Below, piece after piece: positions 54,483 to 64,000 of a stretch of DNA of 64,000 nucleotides. Position numbers and translations under genes: made by a program. How positions within the stretch are numbered: the first letter of the stretch is position 1; every line of letters begins with the position of its first letter. The notes beneath the pieces were generated by a model. The model searched no databases, was not told the origin of the DNA, and worked only from the letters and a program-made list of their open reading frames with translations. Source of the stretch: Trachythela sp. YZ-2020 (Eukaryota; Cnidaria; Anthozoa; Malacalcyonacea; Clavulariidae); assembly GCA_016169945.1 (NCBI GenBank), contig JADLSH010000358.1, forward strand, positions 3,071,001 through 3,135,000, given 5' to 3'.

Positions 54483-57400
54483 GCAAAAATACACCAAAAT
54501 ATAATCAATTTGAAAAGCAGACATGTAAATGAGTTGTTTAGCAACTTTAAATGAAAGTATTATGATAAGCATTAAAACGAAAAAGCACCAAAAAATAAAT
54601 CTTGTTTTGTAAAATGTTTTGAACTAATTATTATCTTAAAGTGACCTCTCGACCTATAAACAGGACAGCGCGACTTATTGTCAAGTATATTTCATCCGGT
54701 TTACGGAGTAAATACGGATTAATATGGAACTACAAACCAAGAAAATATTTCGCAATAATAACAGGTCCAGTCTTTATATTGTGGTATTAAATTTGTTCGA
54801 TCCGATTTTAGGTTTTTCTGAATGTTAATGGACAACTGTTTTGACTTGATGACAGTGAACTCTACATAATGGAATGGAAATCTGCAAATATAACTCCTGT
54901 ACATAAGAAAGAATCGAAGGAATTTGCTTAGATTTATCGTCCTACTCCTATCTCGCTGTTGTCGATTGTTAGCTCGCAGCGTGTATGTAGCAACTTGATA
55001 AAATGACAACATTATTACAACTTGTTGACAAGCATGCTACAAGCCTGTTGCAGAGGATGCCTGTTTTATGAGTCAGATGAGTCAATGAGTTGTGAGTTAT
55101 GAGTCAATGAGTTATGAGTCTGCCTAAAAACCTTTTTTATCAACTGTCTACACAGGGATACTAGGTTATGTAGTTTACATATAATTCATCATCAGGCTCA
55201 GTTAGGGGTTTGGAACGATAACTGGCGGGTGAAAAGCGAAGCCAAAATAACAGTGCCTACGCCATCAAACGTGATTGATTTCACAACGGCCAAAGTTCAA
55301 AATAAGTTCACGAAAATAGAAAAAAACCTTGAATATCTGTTAAAACCTGCACGATAGCTTATCTTATCCCATATTTTTATGGTTTTCATAAACTTTTTGC
55401 ACAAACTAGCTTATACGACTGACAAAAAACAAAATATTTTCGCTGTTTGAACAAAAACACTGAGAAAACTTGCTTTCATTGACTTACTTCAGTGACAAAG
55501 ATATTTTTTCCTCCTAGTCTTCCTTCTGTAATCTTTTTACAAAGGAGAATCTACTTCGATTTGCAAAAATACACCAAAATATAATCAATTTGAAAAGCAG
55601 ACATGTAAATGAGTTGTTTAGCAACTTTAAATGAAAGTATTATGATAAGCATTAAAACGAAAAAGCACCAAAAAATGAATCTTGTTTTGTAAAATGTTTT
55701 GAACTAATTGTTATTTATCTTAAAGTGACCTCTCGACCTATAAACAGGACAGCGCGACTTATTGTCAAGTATATTTCATTCGGTTTACGGAGTATTAATA
55801 TGGAACTACAAACCAAGAAAATATTTCACAACAATAACAGGTCCAGTCTATTGTAGTATTAAATTTGTTCGATCCTTCCTTTTAAAAAACCTCGCGCCGA
55901 TTTTAGGTTTTTCTGAATGTTAATGGACAAATGTTTTGACTTGATGACAGTGAACTCTACATAATGGAATGGAAATCTGCAAATGTAACTCCTGTACATA
56001 AGAAAGAATCGAAGGAATTTGCTGAGATTTATCGTCCTACTCCTATCTCGCTGTTGTAGATTGTTAGTTCGCAGCGTGTATGTAGCAACTAGGTTGATAA
56101 AATGACAACATTATTACAACTTGTTGACAAGCATGCTACAAGCCTGTTGCAGAGGTGCCTGTTTTATGAGTCAAATGAGTCAATGAGTTGTGAGTTATGA
56201 GTCAATGAGTTATGAGTCTGCCTAAAAACCTTTTTTATCAACTGTCTACACAGGGATACTAGGTTATGTAGTTTACATATAATTCATCATCAGGCTCAGT
56301 TAGGGGTTTGGAACGATAACTGGCGGGTGAAAAGCGAAGCCAAAATAACAGTGCCTACGCCATCAAACGTGATTGATTTCACAACGGCCAAAGTTCAAAA
56401 TAAGTTCACGAAAATAGAAAAAAACCTTGAATATCTGTTAAAACCTGCACGATAGCTTATCTTATCCCATATTTTTATGGTTTTCATAAACTTTTTGCAC
56501 AAACTAGCTTATACGACTGACAAAAAACAAAATATTTTCGCTGTTTGAACAAAAACACTGAGAAAACTTGCTTTCATTGACTTACTTCAGTGACAAAGAT
56601 ATTTTTTCCTCCTAGTCTTCCTTCTGTAATCTTTTTACAAAGGAGAATCTACTTCGATTTGCAAAAATACACCAAAATATAATCAATTTGAAAAGCAGAC
56701 ATGTAAATGAGTTGTTTAGCAACTTTAAATGAAAGTATTATGATAAGCATTAAAACGAAAAAGCACCAAAAAATAAATCTTGTTTTGTAAAATGTTTTGA
56801 ACTAATTGTTATTTATCTTAAAGTGACCTCTCGACCTATAAACAGGACAGCGCGACTTATTGTCAAGTATATTTCATTCGGTTTACGGAGTATTAATATG
56901 GAACTACAAACCAAGAAAATATTTCACAATAATAACAGGTCCAGTCTTTATATTGTAGTATTAAATTTGTTCGATCCTTCCTTTTAAAAAACCTCGCGCC
57001 GATTTTAGGTTTTTCTGAACGATAATGGACAAATGTTTTGACTTGATGACAGTGAACTCTACATAATGGAATGGAAATCTGCAAATATAACTCCTGTACA
57101 TAAGAAAGAATCGAAGGAATTTGCTGAGATTTATCGTCCTACTCCTATCTCGCTGTTGTCGATTGTTAGTTCGCAGCGTGTAAGTATGTAGCAACTTGAT
57201 AAAATGACAACATTATTACAACTTGTTGACAAGCATGCTACAAGCCTGTTGCAGAGGTGCCTGTTTTATGAGTCAAATGAGTCAATGAGTTGTGACTTAT
57301 GAGTCAATGAGTTATGAGTCTGCCTAAAAACCTTTTTATCAACTGTCTACACAGGGATACTAGGTTATGTAGTTTACATATAATTGATCATCAGGCTCAG

Positions 57401-57796
57401 TTAGGGGTTAGGGTAGGGCAGTGAAGTTGAGTGAACTCAATTTGTTTACCTGGAACGATAACTGTGAAGCCAAAATAACAGTGCCTACGCCATCAAACGT
57501 GATTGATTTCACAACGGCCAAAGTTCAAAATAAGTTCACGGAAATAGAAAAAAAACTTGAATAGGCCTATCTGTTAAAACCTGCACGTTAGCTTATCTTA
57601 TCCCATATTGTTTTGGCTTTCATAAACGTTTTGCACAAACTAGCTTATACGACTGACAAAAAACAAAATATTTTCGCTGTTTGAACAAAAACACTCAGAA
57701 AACTTGCTTTAATTGACTTACTTCAGGGACAAAGATATATTTTCCTCCTAGTCTTCCTTCTTTAATCTTTTTACAAAGGAGAATCTACTTCGATTT
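54483..57796. repeat. Three ~1.1-kb tandem copies
   Basis: Units 54,483-55,562, 55,563-56,660 and 56,661-57,796 each begin GCAAAAATACACCAAAATAT and end in CTACTTCGATTTGCAAAAA. The last unit runs into the complete hAT-like element at 57,419, while the first two hold only its left part. The junction word GCAAAAA occurs at both parental positions, so the array seems to have arisen at a microhomology. Weak frames on the minus strand are not supported as genes. Confidence 0.88.
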
Positions 57797-58664
57797 GCAA
57801 AAAAACTGTTGGTTTTTTCAAAAATATAATACAAAACAGTGGGACCAGATCTTTTCAGGACCAATTACTAAAAATGCCTCAGACTTCCCAAAACAGCTCA
57901 TAAATCAGTTAATTGCTTAAACTATCATAATGCTTAGCGAGTATAATGAGTATAAATATCATTATTCATATTGCTCCTATAATTTATTAATCCAAGATTG
58001 GCAAGAATTCAGGCTTGGGGCCAGGGGCGGCGGAGGCTGCGGAGCTGCGGGGCAAAAGGACTGTGGCCTTCAGATGTCCATAATTTTTCGAGAGACATAT
58101 GCCCCCCCCCCCAATACCCAAACCGCTCCGAATTTGTTGCAGAATTTCTGTTTGCCAAATTTCACGTTTTTATTTTTAGTATTTTGGCGCCTAAATGCCT
58201 GTGCGTCAGGAGTTGCGACAGGCATGCGGGCTGAGCTGCCTTAGCTTCCCGAACTGCCTCCCGTCTCTGCCTAAATAGCATTGACGAGGACACTGTCTGA
58301 TTTTCTCTCAAAATGTGACAGTGTTCATACAAAACAATTCGTAAAATTTGAGAAATTCATCTTTTATCTAATTACTAACACATTACTAAATTTCCCAAAA
58401 ATTTACCAAAAATTACTAAAAATATTTAATTACTAAAAAAGTCCCAAAAATTACCAAAAGTAATTAAAATTACCAAATCTGGCCACACTGCGTACAGACC
58501 GCGCAGTAAATAAGTTGTGGGGGACTGAAACTGACGTACGAATGGCGTGGATGACTGACGTGAACCATATGTGATCTGACGGTGGGCTTCACCTCTGTGG
58601 CTTCACCTTCTTTCCGCCAAATCAATGAGACTTATCGTTCCAAGTAAACAAATTGAGTCCACTG
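57419..58664. mobile_element. hAT-like element, 1.2 kb
   Basis: The right end CAAATTGAGTCCACTG is the inverse of the left CAGTG...AACTCAATTTG, the left carrying about ten extra bases (AAGTTGAGTG). The 8-bp direct repeat GGGTAGGG flanks it (57,411-57,418 and 58,665-58,672), and the unit 1 copy at 46,038 shows an uninterrupted GGGTAGGGCTAA. The interior has no transposase; its left part is shared by the two upstream tandem copies. Confidence 0.82.
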
Positions 58665-58672
58665 GGGTAGGG

Positions 58673-59056
58673 TTAAGCCCCGTACAGACGAGCAAGGTTT
58701 TCTTGACAAGTTTTACGAGCCTGTGTATTAACGACACAAGTGAATGTAGTGGCAATGGCTGAATGGCCGCTCGACCTGATCGAAAATAAGTGTGCAGTGG
58801 CGTCTGCGCATTTCCTTGTCAAGTTTTCCTTGTCGGCCGTACACATGCACGAACAATTTTCCTTGTTCAAAAGCTGGCATGACTAGCTTTTAAACAAGCC
58901 TCCTTGTCAAGGAAAACTTGTCAATTTTTTGCCGTACACATGGGAGCAGAGGGAGAATAAAACTTGTCAAGGAAAACTTGTCAAGGAAAATTTGTCAAGG
59001 AAAATTTGTCAAGGAAAATTTGTCAAGGAAAATTTGTTCGTCTGTACGGGGCTTTA
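58673..59056. mobile_element. CCCCGTACAGACGAGC-family MITE, copy 3 (complete)
   Basis: Ends TTAAGCCCCGTACAGACGA and TCGTCTGTACGGGGCTTTA are inverted copies. Near the right end, CAAGGAAAATTTGT repeats several times. Adjacent TAGGG sequence on both sides makes the target duplication ambiguous. About 384 bp, non-coding. Confidence 0.82.
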
Positions 59057-59089
59057 GGGTCGAGGTTTAAATGAGGTTATTGAATAACC

Positions 59090-59316
59090 AAGGTTAACAG
59101 CTAGAGAACCTGTGTCGTTACGTCAGCGTATCACGTGACCGGGGGTGTAGCAACTAGCAAGTTTGCGTAATCGTGGCATTAACGATCTAACCACAGCACA
59201 GCTGGCCGGCATCGACGTTACGGTTTAAAATTTGTATACGATCAATTACCGTTGCGGCTGAGCAAATATTGAAGGAAATTTTTATTGTCTATTTACTATA
59301 TTTGTCGGTTAACAAA
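59090..59316 (+). promoter_or_regulatory. Possible promoter and 5' leader
   Basis: Upstream of the candidate exon at 59,317 are a cAMP-response-like TTACGTCAG and an E-box TCACGTGACC. The base composition is richer in G+C than the surroundings and no repeat was recognised. This is a suggestion from motifs alone. Confidence 0.3.
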
Positions 59317-59418
59317 ATGAATACGGTATCGCAAGTTCTTCGCCAAGGTTATACACCAACTAGGGTGGACGGCAAACCTGATGCAAGTCCTTACAGTTAC
59401 TCGCGCCCGAAAGGTCAG
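59317..59418 (+). CDS. Candidate first coding exon, unknown gene
   Basis: ATG 59,317 in an AACAAAATGA context opens 34 codons, starting MNTVSQVLRQGYTPTRVDG and ending SYSRPKGQ, up to a possible donor GTAGGC in phase 0. The frame does not match a family I recognise. It could be the first exon of a gene continuing rightward, but no second exon was identified before 64 kb. A short frame at 59,605-59,796 might be unrelated intron sequence. Confidence 0.35.
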
Positions 59419-59419
59419 G

Positions 59420-60835
59420 TAGGCGATATATAGGTCTCTACGCCAGAATTCAGCACCCGGACCGATCTAAAGTTGAACATATTGTATTTAGTCTCCGAAA
59501 GCGTTCTCGCACCGGTTTTAACATGGATAACAAACATTTTATATGGATGAGCGGTAGCTAACTGTTATCCTGCACTAGCTCATCCGGATGTAATTGATAA
59601 ATATATGGAACGAAATTCAAGCCCGCAGAGGGGCAAGTCCGCAGAGTTGATACGCCGCCATGGAACAATTCGGCATGATGTGGTGTCCAAAGCAAAACAA
59701 GCACGTGTTGCGTTAAATATTCTAGACTTGTCGTTTCCAGCCAATCACAATGTGAACGAAGGGATTTGGAAAAGTGAAGACCCTGTAGATATATAGTACG
59801 AGACAGGACGCTATCCGGTAATAGTTAAAATCGGTAGGGGGCGGTCTTGGGCAGTGTGAACATCCAAAGCGTACCGCATTGTCCCCATTCATCCCGGTGA
59901 TCTATCGATATTTGCTAGGCACTCATGGCGGTTTCTCACAATGACTGCATTTCGGTCACAGGCTTGCACAGTCAGTTAAGTGGCGGTGGTGGGTAGGTCA
60001 AACGGAGAGATCTGCCGTATTGTTTCTATGGCGTATGGTTTTATCATGGATTAGTTTGCGAAACTTTTTCTGGTGGCGGCAAAACATTTTTTCGCATCTC
60101 TGCTTTGCATGCTGCTGGTAAAAAGGACCCGGATAACTGATGCTTATCTCGATTCAACTTGCAGGAATTCCTTCGCCAGATAGCTGATATCCGTGCAATT
60201 GCGACTCGTTGCGTTAATCACATTTGTACAACTCAGCTAGTCTTTGACAATTAGTGTACATCGATCACCTTGCCTCCCTGTGTTGAATATAATATTTTAG
60301 TTTGCACGAGTATGCTAGATCCGGGTAGATTGATAATAAAGAGAAAAGAAGGATGAATAAAGAATTAGCATGATGTTTTTTCTTGTTCGCTTGAGACAAA
60401 AATTAATAGTAATAAAGTATAGGTTATTTTGAGGCAACGAGGGGATATGTGATTTATAAACAATTATCCCCGAGGTGCCTCAAAATAACGTTGCGAGGTT
60501 GCATTGATTAGTCATAATAGAAAGAAATGCTTTTTCAAAGATAATCAAACTAAATAAATTTTCTTTCTAAACAACGAGTCACAAACACTGATCACTTTTG
60601 TTTCAGAAAGGAAATCACAAAACATGATCACTTTAGCGGGTTAGTATATTTACTGTTTTTCAATGGTGATTTGTCATGCCTCGTAAACGCGTGAAATAAT
60701 AGAACAAAGCACGAATTACGCACCATGTGAAATTCTAAGTGTTAAATGCCTAAAGGTTAAATTAGAATTGTAAAACGTTGTGTTCGTTCTGTTCAAGATG
60801 CTAGAACTTGTTAAAGTTAGTTATACGTGGAAGAC
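59420..60835. other. Low-repeat region, function unclear
   Basis: Fewer repeats than elsewhere. It has an open frame of 63 codons (59,605-59,796, starting MERNSSPQRGKSAELIRRHG) that I do not recognise, and an imperfect inverted pair around GAGGCAACGAGGGGATATGT and ATTATCCCCGAGGTGCCTCA (about 60,430-60,485). Intron or intergenic sequence is the default reading. Confidence 0.35.
60430..60492. repeat. Short hairpin-forming inverted repeat
   Basis: TTATTTTGAGGCAACGAGGG and the downstream CCCCGAGGTGCCTCAAAATA pair over about 20 bases with small mismatches around an AT-rich loop. It could be a tiny MITE or a structured RNA; nothing else supports either. Confidence 0.6.
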
Positions 60836-61290
60836 ATGAGTGAGTCGGACGAAGACATTTATATAACACAAAATAAGTTTAGCGGCGTGGTATTTCCGAC
60901 GATTGAATTGGATGGAAATTATCGGTAATGCAAGCAGGAGAGTTTGGTTACGAGAACGAAAGCGAAAAGCAATCTCAAGACAAGCATGACGAACAGACAA
61001 CTTTTAGGAGAGGCGTTGTCGCCCTAAATGATGCAGCGGTCTTGGCGAGAAATAGTGAACGGTACCACTAAACAGTAAGAAGACAACATTGTGGTGTTTA
61101 AATGTTTCGGACGAGTGACGAAAGGAACGAAATACTGTTACAGAGAATGCTGTTAATGTTGCTGGCCGATTTGGCGTAGTTCCCTCAGGTGATTTGCTAC
61201 ATTTATGTAGTGACCATGAACTGTGTTTCTGTCTGAGCAAATGAGGAATATCCGCCAAACAGCCTGTACCAAATGTGTGTTATAATGATT
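60836..61290 (+). pseudogene. Decayed Crypton-derived-type gene (DUF3504/ZMYM2-QRICH1-like N-terminal part)
   Basis: ATG 60,836 starts MSESDEDIYITQNKFSGVVF, then the frame breaks near 60,925. Another frame carries FGYENESEKQSQDKHDEQTT and ALNDAAVLARNSERYH. From 61,074 a third gives NSKKTTLWCLNVSDE, a stop where Trp is expected, then RKERNTVTENAVNVA. Near 61,255 the words EYPPNSLYQMC appear. This order, the KKTTxWxxxVxxEWRxERN block then YPPNSLYQ, is that of the many cnidarian and fish genes related to ZMYM2, QRICH1 and KCTD1, which descend from Crypton tyrosine-recombinase transposons. Recognition is from memory of the family pattern. At least three breaks make it non-functional. Confidence 0.65.
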
Positions 61291-61364
61291 ATTAAAGTGT
61301 GTATATTACAATATATTGCAAGTCTGGTTGATGTTGTTTTTCATTTTTTTGTGCTGCTAGGACG

Positions 61365-61588
61365 TTAGAGGGGAATATTAGAGGGGAATATTAGAGGGGA
61401 ATATTAGAGGGGAATATTAGAGGGGAATATTAGAGGTGAATATTAGAGGGGAATATTAGAGGGGAATATTAGAGGGGAATATTAGAGGGGAATATTAGAG
61501 GGGAATATTAGAGGGGAATATTAGAGGGGAATATTAGAGGGGAATATTAGAGGGGAATATTAGAGGGGAATATTAGAGGGGAATATTA
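61365..61588. repeat. 14-bp minisatellite, 16 units
   Basis: Exactly sixteen TTAGAGGGGAATAT units in a row; only one differs, having GAGGTGAA. Such homogeneity suggests recent expansion. Confidence 0.97.
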
Positions 61589-61867
61589 ATTTTGTCATTG
61601 TGATCAGTGATTGTTTTCAGCCCCGCACTCCCCTGCTGAAATCAAAAACCGCCACCGGCATTTCAGACACTTAACTATTGAATATATTCCCCGATAAGAA
61701 CAAAGAAAACCGAGCAATGTGAAAAATAAGATTGAATAAAATGTTCAGCAGAGGGTCTTGTCTTCTTTGTGTTACTGCGGTACGTGGGCGTACACCTTCC
61801 CATAGTTCGCAAGGTGCCATGTTATCGCTTATTTGGTATTGCTTGTGGGCCACAAATCGTGACGTTA

Positions 61868-62095
61868 GGTCGCAATTCGCACTATTTTATATCTGCCCAT
61901 ACAGTCTGGGAACGATTTCGTCGCAATTCGCAGTGGGTTATGGTATTTTCCCATACAGTCTGGGAACGATTTCGTCGCAATTCGCAATGGTTTAGGCTAT
62001 TTTCCCATTACAGACTGGGAACGATTAGGTCGCAATTCGCAATGGTTTATGATATTTTCCCATACAGTCTGTGAACGATTAGGTTACAATTCGCT
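61868..62095. repeat. ~54-bp tandem repeat, four units
   Basis: Units begin with GTCGCAATTCGCA and include TTTTCCCATACAGTCTGGGA. Start points near 61,871, 61,922, 61,976 and 62,031 give 51-55-bp spacing. CCCATACAGTCTGGG is itself an imperfect palindrome. Open frames here reflect the repetition. Confidence 0.92.
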
Positions 62096-62809
62096 AACGA
62101 TGAGCCAGTTGGCTTCAGATTGGCAGCTCCAGTTTCGCGAACCTGGAGCCAGCTCCAGATTGGCTCGAAACTGGAGCTGGGACGACAAGTTTGTAAACAA
62201 AGCGTTTTGGCCGCTTAACCAGTAATGTAAATGAATTTTTTTTGAAAGACCATTTTTACCTGTTATATTTTCTAGTACGTGACCGAAAATGAGAACTTTA
62301 TTACGTTTCGTTTGTCCACAGTAGCTTGTGAAAGTTGACTATTTTTTCTGACGAAGGGGCTGGTCAGCGGCCCGATTGATCGTATAGCTTTTTAAAACCT
62401 TATTTTTTTACCTTTATAACTGTAAAATTTGATTCATGACCGTTCTAGAGAAAGTATTTAAATATAATGTCAAGCAATAAGCGTACTTCTACATCGCGAA
62501 ACCGCGATAAATAACTCTGGCAAAGTCGAGCCATCTATTTCACGCGCGGCCCGCTTGTATTAATTTCACACTTCCGTGAACACACAACTTTGGTATCGGT
62601 AAATTTGCGTTTTGGAGAAATAACCTATTGAACGTTTAATGATATATTATTATTTATTGCACTTTTTTAAAGACTAAACGATCGAAACATCTTCCATATC
62701 TGCAACACACAACGCAAACAAGAACGCGAAAAATGGTGTTAAATGCGGCTCAGATTGCCGAACGTCAAATACGTCTAGCATAGTACAAATTGTTTCGAAA
62801 AATTTCCTC

Positions 62810-63259
62810 TTAAACTCGCCTTTCTGCGATTTTTCAAAAGATGACCCTTCTAGATTGATTGTCATTCTACCATATCATATAGTATTTAAAATTTTAGGAT
62901 GTATATCCAGCATGAGCAACTCATGTGAACACTGGCATTCGTGAACGACATGAGAAATCAACTTTCAAGAGATGTAAAATCAACTTGTTTACTTAATACG
63001 GTTTTTCCCTGAGATTATCAAATGACGTCACGTGCCAAAGTACCTGCAAAGACATGAATTATTGTTTTGGTTGTCAATTACGTTAATATATTACATCTCT
63101 TGAAAGTTGATTTCTCATGTCGGTCACGAATGCCAGTGTTCACATGAGTTGCTCATGCTGGATATACATCCTAAAATTTTAACTACTATATGATATGGTA
63201 GAATAACAATCAATCTAGAAGGGTCATCTTTTGAAAAATCGCAGAAAGGCGAGTTTAAA
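62810..63259. mobile_element. 450-bp palindromic MITE
   Basis: Arms 62,810 to about 62,978 and 63,091-63,259 are reverse complements at high identity, starting TAAACTCGCCTTTCTGCGAT and including CATGAGCAACTCATGTGAAC and TTTCAAGAGATGTAA. A spacer of about 110 bases separates them. No target duplication or protein identified. Confidence 0.85.
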
Positions 63260-64000
63260 GGACATTGGCAACGAAATTTTTTATTCCTTACATTTATAGA
63301 GCATGCCTACGGAATACTTAATTTCATAGTTTCCCTTGTCCATCGCACTTAGTTGTTGAGAAAATTTGTGACAAAGTTCAACAGTCGTCCGCCATTTTGA
63401 AAAAAACGTTGTATGCTAATTTATGCATGAAACATTAAATGACGTCATTAGATGGGTTGACACAATTTCTCTAATATAAACTCTATAGTGTATTACCACA
63501 CGCGATAAACTTTGCGGCAAAATAGACGGCAGAAAGGTTTTAACAAGTGTGTAACATGTTTGTACCACTACTTTTGATACTATTTGTTTCAATTCCGTGT
63601 GAAATAGACGCATAAATTCGAGATATCACATAGGAAATCCTTATGCAATGTTATGCTATTATTGTCTATATCCCCTGAATGTCTCGCTGGTAAATGCATA
63701 GATATACTAAATAATGTACTATATTGACAGCTTCATATTTCCCGTCAAAACAATAGAAGCTCAAAACTTCATAATCATACGAATTGCGTGAATAACTATT
63801 CTTTAAAACTTGAATATAGATTGTTTTCAAAAGAATATTACTTGCATCCAATAATTCTGCACCAGATTTATTTTTCAGTAACATTCAAGGCTTTAGTTTA
63901 GCTCCAGATATTTATAGGTCAAGGTGCTCAAAATCGCTGGTTGACAATTCGTTCAACCTTTCTCGGTGTCTCGAGTTTATAATTATATAATATAACATTT
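63260..64000. other. Unassigned sequence to window end
   Basis: AT-rich with only short frames on both strands, none recognised. No repeat or RNA gene seen. Confidence 0.4.

Noticed and set aside
61732..62074. Frames of 87 and 101 codons across the 54-bp repeats
   Set aside because: They repeat with the tandem units and show no family resemblance.
61365..62095. CRISPR-like arrays at the 14-bp and 54-bp repeats
   Set aside because: The repeats are contiguous without unique spacers, and the window is eukaryotic.

Overview
The window is animal nuclear DNA, AT-rich and packed with transposable elements. A cnidarian is the best guess: hAT-like, THAP, foldback, BEL/Pao, non-LTR and SINE elements are crowded together around one long-intron gene, and the non-LTR and THAP proteins read like cnidarian ones. 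This is inference; no database was consulted. No rRNA, CRISPR array or prokaryotic operon was seen.

The one convincing host gene lies on the minus strand between about 39.95 kb and 21.84 kb. Eight exons join with consistent splice phases and encode about 624 residues: a short leader, then a long run of ankyrin repeats ending in a segment typical of the TRPA1 cation channel ankyrin domain. The membrane channel exons were not found; the gene probably continues leftward, beyond the window or inside the repeat-filled 1-21.8 kb.

Region by region. 0-3.2 kb: a dispersed repeat carrying a 725-bp hAT-like insertion and a 190-bp palindromic insertion, then a decayed LINE. 3.4-8.5 kb: a long inverted-repeat structure containing a 927-bp hAT-like element. 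8.5-16.8 kb: a 'matryoshka' of nested inverted-repeat elements: a THAP element, a 4.1-kb foldback element with 9-bp target duplications, an element with a cysteine-rich (ZAD-like) exon and a helicase fragment, and a MITE. 17-21.7 kb: LINE debris and tandem repeats. 21.8-40 kb: the TRPA1-like gene; its largest intron (24.6-34.8 kb) holds a three-level nest, hAT-like element around a terminal-inverted-repeat element around a 5.9-kb BEL/Pao retrotransposon with near-identical LTRs but broken reading frames. 40.5-57.8 kb: tandem segmental duplications with two LINE copies and a 3.5-kb near-perfect palindrome carrying one complete and one truncated copy of an acidic zinc-finger gene. 57.4-59.1 kb: a hAT-like element and a MITE. 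59-64 kb: candidate first exons, a Crypton-derived-type pseudogene, two minisatellites and a palindromic MITE.

The best candidate for something undescribed is the foldback element at 41,240-44,767. Related tandem copies in this same window supply empty or less-interrupted sites, so several insertion boundaries and target duplications can be read directly.
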